A DNA stretch of 64,000 bases, from NCBI GenBank assembly GCA_009760855.2, contig WPIO01000010.1, positions 5,070,001 through 5,134,000 of the forward strand. The letters run 5' to 3'. A program made the translations under genes and the position numbers. The notes beneath the pieces were generated by a model. That model was given only the letters and a program-made list of their open reading frames with translations, was not told where the DNA came from and ran no database searches. This stretch comes from Cristatella mucedo (Eukaryota > Bryozoa > Phylactolaemata > Cristatellidae). Each line of letters begins with the position of its first letter. Position 1 is the first letter of the stretch. Shown here one piece after another: positions 49,143-64,000 of the stretch.

Positions 49143-49998
49143 TACGATAATAATAACAATAATTCACTTGATAAAGCGCCCTCAGAGAACTCAATCTCTC
49201 TCTCTAGGCGCTTTACATTTGCTGTAAAGTGAAATGCAATTGAATGGTAAGTAAATCATGCTTGAAAAACAAACGAGATGAATAATATGGTTAGGGGTGA
49301 CATGCACAGGGTCAGCATGCAAATGTGGTTAGTGGCAGCATGCACAGTGTCAGCACGCATAAGCACATCAAAGACGAATCACAGGGACCCACTAAATGCT
49401 GTCCTAAATAGGTGTGTTTTTAGGTTCCTTTTAAATGTGGTCAGGTCAGGGGATGTTTTGACGCAGGTCGGGAGGGAGTTCCAGGCTTTGGGAGCATATG
49501 AACTAAATGCACGGTCTCCAAAGGATTTAAGGTTTGTATGAGGTATTTCTAGACTGTTGGATTCCGAGAAGCGGGTGGTACGATGCTTGGCCTGATGGGG
49601 TAGTATATCTGACAGATAGGCCGGAGTCATAGAATGAAGGGACCTAAAAGTGAGCGACAAAACCTTGAAGTCAATCCGTTGCTTGACTGGTAGCCAGTGC
49701 AGGTCGGCGAGAAGTGGAGTAATGTGGCAACTGCGACGCTCACGACAGACAAGCCTAGCTGCAGAGTTTTGCACCAGCTGCAATCGCCTGATCGCACATG
49801 CTGGTAGGCCAGTAAGCAGTGAGTTGCAGAAGTCGAGACGGGATGTCACGAATGCATGAACTAACTTGGACGTGGTATCTTTATCTAAACAAGCCCAAAT
49901 TTTAGCGATGTTATGAAGCTGAGAATAGGCGGATTTGACTGTGGAGCTGATATGGTCGTCTAACGAGAGGTCGCTTTGGAATATGACACCACGATATC
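49143..49998 (-). mobile_element. LINE A 3' end with open ORF2 C terminus
   Basis: Minus-strand open frame of 156 codons (49849-49379): 'TSRLDFCNSLLTGLPACAIR', 'LHWLPVKQRIDFKVLSLTFR', 'GDRAFSSYAPKAWNSLP', ending FKRNLKTHLFRTAF. This is the C-terminal region of an L2/CR1-type reverse transcriptase ORF, still open, so this is the youngest LINE A copy here. 5' truncated. Confidence 0.87.
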
Positions 49999-50922
49999 AG
50001 CAGTTCTTTGATGGCAAAGTCTTTTTGTGGACGTCATTTGCTGATCTGTAGGCAGAAGCTGTCTCTAGCGGATATGAGTTGCAACGTACAGGCTCTTCTT
50101 CCCAGGTCTCTGCTCCTGATTCTGACCCTGTACCTTCCAGGCTCTTAGTAGAAGAATAGGGCTCCCCTGTTCCAGTTCGAAGGTTTCTCATAGTTACCTC
50201 GTTCGACGCGGTACTTGTTATTGAATAGTGTACTCTGAGCCTCTTGGAGATCCTTACTCCAATCTCGGTAAAGGCTTGCTCTTCCTAAGTTTTCTGACTC
50301 TAATAGGAATGCTTGAAAATGATAGGAAACCTCGAAGAACATTTGGTAAGTTCCCAATTATAGCCGGTAAAGCTTTTTGGAAGAGTGACTTGTATTAATT
50401 TATTAATACGAGCACACTCGGGCATATTTGACCACCGATAATTAACTAAGAAATTCCGCTTAAACAATAGAGATGCACACACCTAATTAAACACAAACTA
50501 TGAAAACAGTTTGAAACAATCTATCAGTTGACAACTTCTTGACGACAACTAGAGACAAATTTGGTCGAATAAGCGCTGTCTCTGTATGGGTAGAGAGCCT
50601 GCTAAAAATTGCATCTTAACCGAATATACAAATGGCGATCATTAGCCTAGGAAGCACGCGTAAGCAATTAACAACTAAAAGCACATCCTCAGTTTCTAGC
50701 TACTTATTTCCACGAAAATGCTAATGAGTAGTCCAGTATATACATATATTGCAATCCGCCCAACAACCATAAAGACTCGGCTCACATACTATCAATACTT
50801 TTTTATGTAGGCAACCGCGTACATAACACCATGCAGCTTAACTATGAATAATTAGTATGAATAGTTTAATTTACTGTTCAGATGCTCTCTACCAGTCTTA
50901 CTATTAATATATATATAATATA
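49999..50922. other. Intergenic, nothing recognised
   Basis: AT-rich after the LINE A 5' break. A few short frames without similarity. Confidence 0.5.
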
Positions 50923-51057
50923 TCATTCATTTATATAGCGCCCTAAGAGAACTTAATCTATTCAGGCACTTCGCATATGCCTCGGGCTCGAGCCCACGAC
51001 CTCAGTCAGACCTTGGTCGGGGCGAGCACGTTAACCGCTAGACCAAACCAGCTCGGC
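50923..51057 (-). mobile_element. SINE family 1
   Basis: Reverse copy with complete tail, box B ('ggctcgagcccacgac') and head ending 'aaccagctcggc'. Confidence 0.88.
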
Positions 51058-51736
51058 AAACCCAAAGACGAATCGTACTTCTGCATTCATTGGCATCCTC
51101 TGAGAGGAATTAGTAAGTTAAAGCTAAGGCGAGTTGCCCAAGCCGTCAGCTGCTTCACTGACTTTAAATAGATTGAAGGTACTCAAACACTAGCCCCATT
51201 TTATTTGTATATCATACGGTTTTTAAAAGACATTCGAAGCTCCACCAACCAACCGCCGAAATTTAGGTGGTACACTAGCATAGTATTGTATTAAGGAGTC
51301 CTCTAAATTTATCCGATCAATTTTTATAGAGCAATAACAAGGCACGTATTGGCAAACGGGCGGCCGTCCACTGATTTGTATATTTGTTCGACGAACCATA
51401 TATAATTAATGTTAAAATTGCGATCTTTTCCAGGAAGAAAGTTTTCTTGATCTCTCCTGTGGGTGATAGAACTTAATTAGACCAATAACTTATTTTAAAC
51501 CCACCTATGCAATTGATAGCAGAACGACTGGCACGCTCCATTTCCAGTATATGCAATGTGCGTGAAAAGAGATTGAGTTCTCTTAGGGAAATAGGCAACT
51601 ATAATTGTGGTAAAAAAAGAGAATTCCAGAGGTTCAGTCAGCCGCCTCCCTTTGTTGAAGGAGCTGCGATGGCTCCGCGTCGTTCAACGGACGTTCAGCG
51701 TGAAGCTCTTCTACTGATTCACAAGGCTCCAGCGGT

Positions 51737-52064
51737 GCCGGCTCTCGCTCAGCCGACCTCCTCGGTGGCCCCAGTGCTTGACCCGGCGGGGCGCCTCGTC
51801 CGTCGTTCCGCTCGTCGCCCGGCGTTACTGGCGTGACCAGCCTCGTCCTTTGTCGCGCTTCTCGGCGTGCCAGCCGAGCTCACACCCCCGCCCCCCCACC
51901 ACCGATTGGTCAGACGCTCTTTACGCTTCCCTCGCTTTTCTCCTCCCCGGAATCGTCACCTCGGCTCTGAGAGCAAGCTCGACATTAACACGCCCCTTCC
52001 GGCGCGGCGGCCTCGTGGCCAGGCAGCCCGAGAGGAGATTAGAGAGCGTGGGCAACGTCAAATG
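51737..52064. other. GC-rich insert of unknown origin in LINE C
   Basis: A block of about 328 bp, much more GC-rich than the host LINE, with several overlapping open frames and no recognised domain. Ends set by loss and return of LINE C similarity. Confidence 0.5.
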
Positions 52065-52198
52065 ATTTGGCTCTTTCACACCAAGCTGAGCTGCTTCACC
52101 AGTTTCAGTCTGCCTGTGCCCTCAGGTCATCTATGAGCAATAAATTAGCTTCTCCGTCCCCTCACTTTAAGGCCGTTGGCGACAGAAGCTTTCGCTTT

Positions 52199-52336
52199 AT
52201 AATTCATTTGCAAAGCGCCCCAAGAGAACTTAATCTCTATTCAGGCGCTTCACATATGCCTCCGGGCTAGAGCCCACGACCTCAGCCAAACCTTGGTCGG
52301 GGCGAGCACGTTAACCACTGGGCTAAACCAGCTCGG
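52199..52336 (-). mobile_element. SINE family 1 nested in LINE C
   Basis: Reverse copy flanked by CTTT (52195-52198 and 52337-52340). It splits the LINE C sequence '...gacagaagctttcg' / 'gcaggtcccggactgtgg', which is continuous at 38110-38150. Confidence 0.88.
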
Positions 52337-52694
52337 CTTTGCAGGTCCCGGACTGTGGAACTCGCTTCCACAGTTCTTACGTAATGCCATCTATTACCCT
52401 GTTGCCGACTGCGGCGGCGCATACTTTCCAGCCCCCTGAGCAGCTACTTCCATGCTACTCACTTCCTCGACTACCCTCCTGTTTCGGCTATGCTCCTCAC
52501 TCGTTCTCGTTCTCTCGTCCTCTCTCTCTCCCTCTCTTTGCTGCGTGAGATGAAATTTTTTGGTTACCGCATGCGAACAGAAAGCCGCTCAAAGACTTTG
52601 AGTTCGCTATGTAGAAATCTCCTGCGTAGCACCCACTTAGTCTTTGTAGTTTTGTTGAGTTACAGACATAAATAAGATACACTACATTATTCTT

Positions 52695-52722
52695 GTCATC
52701 ATCATCATCATCATCATCATCA
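52695..52722. repeat. (CAT)n
   Basis: Nine CAT units at the end of the possible retroposon 52695-53060. Confidence 0.9.
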
Positions 52723-53060
52723 TTAAAAAGGTGTGGGGGCCGAAGAGGCTAAAGCTTCCCACCACGTGTCTGGCTAATCGGTCCGGATGAGGAGCTCCAC
52801 TTAAAGCTGCATCCGCTCAAGCCCCAGCCAGTGCCAAGAAAAGCTTCCCTTTAGCGCCCGGTGGGCCCCCTGCCCAGATCACTACGCAGATTCCTCAGCT
52901 TCCGCTATCTGGCCTCCGCGGCACAGCCACCAGGCATTAAGAGCTGTGCTGTCACTTTGTCCTGCGGTCCTCCGCTGGTGAGGAGATTCGACACAGCGTC
53001 CGCATTCAATTTTGCGAGCCGCCTATTCGACTGAACCTCGGGCTCTCACGCAATAGGAAA
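52695..53060 (-). mobile_element. Possible retroposon 3' end with (ATG)n tail
   Basis: On the minus strand a GC-rich segment ends in (ATG)n at 52722-52695, a tail type common in RTE-like LINEs. No coding motif recognised. Confidence 0.3.
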
Positions 53061-53274
53061 AGGAACGTGTCAGAGGGCTATTCTGGATAGATTGCCTTCT
53101 CTGCTTCTCCAGAAATCCGCTTGAGTTATATTTTAGATATCTCCGCATGCATTCACAGTGAAAGAAATTACTCCCACCCCGAGAGTCCAAACCACAAACC
53201 TGCCGTTTTTAGATAATTCCAGGCTACAAAATTGATACCTCAAGTAAGGGATCCGCATTAATAAGTACTTCTAG

Positions 53275-53553
53275 ATGAAGGGAAGTCATGTTTTACATCC
53301 GATTGCAACTGACAAAATCCACGAAAAACTCTTCGCTTTTGTAGCGTATGAGGCTACGCTGGATTTTGAAGAAGGCACAAGTTTTAGCGAGACCATTTTT
53401 TACAGCGTCATTCCTCCTCAATTCAGAACAAGGATCCGCCGATATGCCAGGAATTGCAATTCAGAGACAAACTTCGACGACCGTCCGCTAGCACTTAATC
53501 AGCTGCTGAGCAAGGTGCAAAACTGTGGCATTTTACAGCAATGTAGACAATGA
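53275..53553 (+). CDS. Unrecognised 92-codon open frame
   Basis: Starts at ATG and has a balanced, protein-like composition (HEKLFAFVAYEATLDFEEG, PPQFRTRIRRYARNC). No domain recognised, no clear poly(A) signal, and it is flanked by repeats. It may be part of an unidentified transposon or chance. Confidence 0.15.
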   Translation: MKGSHVLHPIATDKIHEKLFAFVAYEATLDFEEGTSFSETIFYSVIPPQFRTRIRRYARNCNSETNFDDRPLALNQLLSKVQNCGILQQCRQ

Positions 53554-53789
53554 AGAGGACGTAGTTCAACGCCATATAATATATGGATGACCGGCGGAGT
53601 TTTCCGATCGGATTGTCCAAATATGATTCCTGGTAGACAGGGAAGTGAGAAACCCTAAAGGGGTGGGTGCTCTGCATCTACCCTCTTATTATTCACGCCG
53701 GACAATTCCCGATGCGAAGCCAGCAGGGTCAACAGGGTCAAGTATGAACGAGCGAGCGCCTGCAGCTGCCAGACTTTTAGGCGCAGCTA

Positions 53790-54015
53790 TATCTACTGCG
53801 TTAAGCATGCTGCCACTAACCAAATTTATACCACATTTGCATGCTGACCCTGTGCATGTCACCCCTAACCATGTTATTTATTTTGTTTGTTTATCAAGCA
53901 TAATTTTACTCACCATTCAATGGCATTTCCCTTTGCAGCAAATGTAAAGCGCCTAAAGGGAGATTAAGTTCTCTGAGGGGGCTTTATCAAGTGCATTATT
54001 ATTATTATTATTATA
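53790..54015 (+). mobile_element. LINE A 3' tail
   Basis: 'gcatgctgccactaaccaaa', 'ctttgcagcaaatgtaaagc' and 'gattaagttctctgaggggg', then (ATT)n. Confidence 0.8.
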
Positions 54016-54082
54016 TTAAACACGTCCAGCGCCATTGGAACTCGAGTTCGCCTCGAGGGCATTCAGAACTGAACTCAGAACT

Positions 54083-54250
54083 CCTAGCTGATTAAGCAGC
54101 CTCTTTTTGTATAGCGACAGATGAGCCTTTACGGCTATCACCACCGCTTGCAGTGGCGATACAGAATCGCCCACCACAGGAATCGAACCCACGACCTCGG
54201 GACCGAGGTCGTGAAAGCAACCGCCTTACCTAGTGTGCCATCGTGGCTCT
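54083..54250 (-). mobile_element. SINE family 2
   Basis: Reverse copy: 'gcagcctctttttgtatagc' tail, 'ggaatcgaacccacgacct' box B, head 'gccttacctagtgtgcc'. Ends about 280 bases before the QNG1 start. Confidence 0.83.
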
Positions 54251-54531
54251 TCCGGATGCCTGGACCTTTTTTCTGAAAGTGACTGTCAAACTGCGTGCGG
54301 TCCACGCTCGGACACTTCCAAGAGTTCCATTGAATGATAATGTTGACACGTTCTTCAGCAATGCACATCTATGCCTGCAGCAGGTGGATCAGAATGCTGG
54401 TCCGGCGCCCCACGGACCCCACCCACATACGGTAAATCGTCAGTGGGGTGTGGCAAGGTCCACTGACAGCTATTACCGTTTTTCCATTTCACTTACGCAC
54501 ACCCTCCACGGCTGCTCTGCTAGCATTGAGA

Positions 54532-55542
54532 ATGCCGCTGCCGCCTCGAGAGTCTGGTAAACTGATCTCTTCGAATGCTAGTCACGTTACTGTACACGAA
54601 TCCGCGATCAAAGAGCTGGCCTCCAAGCTGTGCCCGCTCATGGGTGGCGCGAGAATGCGCTGGCGTGAGCAAACCCTCAATCCTAAGGTGGCCGACGGCG
54701 CGGCCATCGACTGGATATTTTTCTCCGACACGTTGAACTTCTCGTTTTGGAGCGAAAATGACGAGGAAAAATACGTGGTGGATTACGGTGGCGTTAAATA
54801 CTCTGGCTACTGGTCGCTGTGTGCCGCCATGAACCGAGCTTTGGATGAGGGAGTCCCTTTAACCGACGCTGCATTTTACTCGAGCGTTTCAAAGGAGGAG
54901 TTCGCTCGGATCTTTCGCTCAGACTCGAACGTGCCCATGCCAATGCTGGAGGAGCGCTGGCAAGTCATTAGAGAGACCGGGAAAACCATTCAGGATAAAT
55001 TCGGTGGCTCGTTTGCCGCCTGCATCGCTCAATGTGAAAAGAGTGCACAGCATCTTTTGCAGATGATCGTGGACAATTTTTCCTCGTACCGTGACGTAGC
55101 AACTTTCAAAGGGAATGAAGTTTCTCTCTATAAGCGTGCTCAGATTCTAATCGCCGATATATGGGCTTGCTTCGAGGGAAAGGATTTGGGGGAATTTCAC
55201 GACATCGACACCGTTACTATGTTTGCCGACTACCGCATCCCACAGGCGCTCGTTTATTTTGGCGTCCTTAGCTACAGTGACGAGCTCATGCAGCTTCTCA
55301 GAAGCAATCATCTATTCCGCTCAGGCGACGCATATGAAGTGGAAATTCGCGGCACTTCCATATATGCCACCGATTTGCTCGTGAGTGAGCTCAGGAGTCA
55401 GGCTGATATCTCTAGCTGCTCCGGTGACTCATTCAAAATTAACGCTATTACAGTCGATCATTTTCTATGGGATTACCGACGAGAGCACGACCTGGAAACC
55501 AAGCACATTCCCTTCCACAAAGTACGCTGCATTTACTACTGA
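54532..55542 (+). CDS. QNG1: Queuosine salvage protein (queuosine 5'-phosphate N-glycosylase)
   Basis: Cytosolic enzyme of the DUF2419 / C9orf64 family that frees queuine from queuosine 5'-phosphate, so the diet-derived base can be reused for tRNA. The 336-aa frame matches the family over its whole length (vertebrate proteins are about 340 aa). Landmarks: DTLNFSFW (66-73), YSGYWSLCAAMNRALDEG (90-107), EERWQVIRETGK, TMFADYRIPQ (229-238), FLWDYRREHD, and the characteristic C-terminal IPFHKVRCIYY. The start is set at MPLPPRESG because the family begins with this segment; the frame stays open 28 codons upstream without family similarity. No intron interrupts it. A SINE lies just upstream and AATAAA is at 55917. 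No break is seen, so it is probably functional. Confidence 0.93.
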   Translation: MPLPPRESGKLISSNASHVTVHESAIKELASKLCPLMGGARMRWREQTLNPKVADGAAIDWIFFSDTLNFSFWSENDEEKYVVDYGGVKYSGYWSLCAAMNRALDEGVPLTDAAFYSSVSKEEFARIFRSDSNVPMPMLEERWQVIRETGKTIQDKFGGSFAACIAQCEKSAQHLLQMIVDNFSSYRDVATFKGNEVSLYKRAQILIADIWACFEGKDLGEFHDIDTVTMFADYRIPQALVYFGVLSYSDELMQLLRSNHLFRSGDAYEVEIRGTSIYATDLLVSELRSQADISSCSGDSFKINAITVDHFLWDYRREHDLETKHIPFHKVRCIYY

Positions 55543-55916
55543 GATTTAGCGCCGAAAACGCTTTGAAAGTATCACCCATGTGACACCATCTAATCCAATT
55601 TTGCGAAATTGCAGCCTAGCTATCTTGTCTGCGGCTGCTTTGGCAAGCTTGAGCTTGCTCAGCCTATAATGCTGGCGCCAATATATCGAGTATCTGTATA
55701 TCAGTCGTGTTGCTTGTATTGCTTCATTAAACCGATTGCTCACAATAGCCTGGGTAGGTTCAATTGTTTTGCAAATTTCATGGACGTATACTTCATGCTT
55801 TGTTTAGTTCTGCTCGGTCGACGACCTTGCGGTTACATCTGATGTCCGTGCAGCTGTTGCGGTCTTGTTCGACATAGAGATACCTGCCAAAAGACCCGAT
55901 TTGTAAAACATGATGG

Positions 55917-55922
55917 AATAAA
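55917..55922 (+). terminator. Polyadenylation signal AATAAA, QNG1
   Basis: AATAAA 375 bases after the QNG1 stop codon, the first such hexamer on this strand downstream. Confidence 0.5.
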
Positions 55923-56274
55923 ATGGCTGCCAAATCGAATGGCTGACCTTAGCAGGCAGTGATGCTATTTCGTTCGTACTAGCTTACAATTGTGTACTTG
56001 TGTCTGCATCCGTGCTCGAGGATGCATGCTTGGTTATCCCTATGCGTTTGTATCTGTATGACCCCACATAGCCACCAACGGTAACTGCTGTAACACTGCA
56101 AGATATATCGTGTTGTACTCGACGCCCGAGCAGCTTTAGATGATCAGTAGCCAACAGCACTGGTCTCATAGCAAAGACAATTTTAGGTACATTAGAATAA
56201 CCCTGGGATGGGCGATACTCGAGTTGTTAATAAGAGAGAATAACCCATATTCGGTAGGATTTGCTGAAGTGAGT

Positions 56275-56420
56275 CTACGGCCTCAAGAGAAAACAGTTTT
56301 TAAAGCTTATGAGAAGGGAAGCTAGTTTATATTTTTGAGGGGACATGCGTGCAGTATGGCACTGATGCAGAAGCAATTCAGCAAGGCATGAAGGAACAAA
56401 GTTATTGTAGGCCCTGATGT
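56275..56420 (-). mobile_element. LINE C fragment
   Basis: Minus-strand frame 'SCLAELLLHQCHTARMSPQK' with 'YKLASLLISFKNC' resembles the LINE C segment around 'YLAELLHQFQPLRALRSCVD'. Confidence 0.5.
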
Positions 56421-57582
56421 GGAGTTTCGTTTGCAATCTGCTACTCCAGCATGAGCCACACATCTCCCGTAGCAAGAAACAGAGGTTAAATCTCAGGAGA
56501 TTTCTACTAAATCTACCAGCACGGGAAAGGCAAGTTTGACCAAGTTCAGTCAAGCAATGTTGCTGCTCCAAAATGCTGCATGTGTAGACTGAGACTAATA
56601 GCTTCGAATAATCTCTGTCATACCAAAACTCGACGCCAGCCATAGCACCATTCATTGAAATTAGCCAATAGCTTGTAACTGCAAATGCTGTCGAAACTCG
56701 AGCCATGCCTGAAGTAAGACAGCCTGATCAGAAGATAGCAAACCAAGACCACAAACGATGTGCAACAAATTGCAAAAATAATAACCTGCCATTAGAGCCT
56801 GAGAAAGCGAATCAAAACACCGAGCAAACGTTTGTTGATGCTTAATAAATTGCACAGCTGCTGCCGGCTCGAGATGACTGCCCTAGTAGTGTGAGTGAGT
56901 GCGCTACAGGTTTATCAGAAACATCAACGAGAGACAAAGTCCTGTAATTCCTTGACCATTTCTCTGCATTCACCACCCAAGCACCACGATTCAAAGGCAT
57001 ATGCTTAGTGCAGCTGCACCATACCCGAGTGCCCCGATCTGGCACAGGCTGCACTCACAAGAGCTGCAGTCGTACTCGGATCTGACTAGTTTGCCTTGCT
57101 GGTCCTGCTGTAGCGCATCGAACCACTACAATGCGGCTACAAGAGCCGAGAGCATCAACATTGAGCCGAGAGCATTCGAGTGTGCCGGCAGCAACCAGCA
57201 GGCTGCAGGTGGTAACCACCATGATTAACGTTATAGGATGGCAAAAAGCCGGCTGCCGGCCAGATTAGCGATCGGCAACCTGACACGCAACGGGCCTGTC
57301 GCACAGCAGTGGCGCAGCTGGCCCGGCAGGCTCAAGCAGCCAGGGGCAGCAAATGCGCCAGGCTGCTGGGGCTCTGGTAAAGCACCTCCAGTCACTGGAT
57401 GCAAAGAGAAGACGAGCACCGAGAAGGTACTGCGGTGCAAGCAAGAGGAGGGGCGGCAGTCCAACAGGTGACTCTGTCTGCGTGCTGCGATGGACAAAGT
57501 GGCGTGGGCCATCTCGGCGGTTACCAAACAAAATAATTTAGGGGACACAGCCGTTCAGGCTTCAGGGCTCAACGACGCCCTA
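56421..57582. other. Between QNG1 and SPT2, no gene seen
   Basis: Moderately GC-rich with several overlapping 60-105-codon frames on both strands, none with a recognised domain. It should contain the SPT2 3' untranslated region, but no AATAAA was found on the minus strand close to the stop. Confidence 0.4.

Positions 57583-64000
<6,418 letters not shown>

Larger units (their letters stand above)
51630..52690 (+). mobile_element. LINE C 3' end carrying two insertions
   Basis: Parts 51650-51736, 52065-52198 and 52341-52690 match 37910-38440 in order. Between them are about 328 bp of GC-rich sequence (51737-52064) and a SINE family 1 copy (52199-52336). Confidence 0.8.

Noticed and set aside
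54448-54531. 28-codon upstream extension of QNG1
   Set aside because: No family similarity before MPLPPRESG, and known members start there.

Overview
The window looks like nuclear DNA of an invertebrate animal. It has GT-AG introns, secreted CUB-trypsin-fold proteins, AATAAA signals, long microsatellites, and dense SINEs, LINEs and DNA transposon remnants. The phylum cannot be fixed from this sequence. All exon models come from reading frame, splice consensus and comparison between paralogs; no search was run.

Layout. (1) 50-6629 (+): 3' part of a CUB / cysteine-knot / chymotrypsin-fold serine protease gene whose 5' end lies outside the window. (2) 6.8-27 kb: intergenic DNA with a duplicated unit (about 8.06-11.33 kb and 17.43-21.28 kb, with part of a third copy at 25.27-26.23 kb). 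The unit carries a RING-CH (MARCH-type) exon, decayed in copy 1 and with intact zinc ligands but a frameshifted tail in copy 2, plus an imperfect inverted repeat. (3) 27779-40445 (+): a complete 11-exon paralog of gene 1 encoding 602 aa: signal peptide, CUB, Ser/Thr/Pro linker, CUB, six-Cys clip/beta-defensin-like module, serine protease. The seven shared exons have the same phases in both genes. (4) 41-54 kb: repeat-rich DNA with a nearly full-length dead LINE, a SPIN-like hAT MITE with perfect 8-bp target duplications, an 837-bp inverted-repeat element holding a degenerate TTTAGGG array, and nested SINE/LINE insertions. (5) 54532-55542 (+): an intronless queuosine salvage gene (QNG1 / C9orf64 family). 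(6) 57583-64000 (-): 3' part of an SPT2 (SPTY2D1-type) histone chaperone gene, with a second copy of the inverted-repeat element in its last intron.

Function. The two proteases are secreted and probably act in an extracellular proteolytic or immune setting. Both have non-tryptic S1 pockets, but their zymogen cleavage sites differ (Phe in gene 1, Arg in gene 2). QNG1 (tRNA-modification salvage) and SPT2 (chromatin) are housekeeping genes with no evident link to the proteases.

Repeats. Three LINE groups (A, B and C here), three tRNA-derived SINE families and the DNA elements explain much of the non-coding DNA. SINE family 1 ends in the same hairpin-like 3' tail as LINE A, which suggests the LINE machinery mobilised it.
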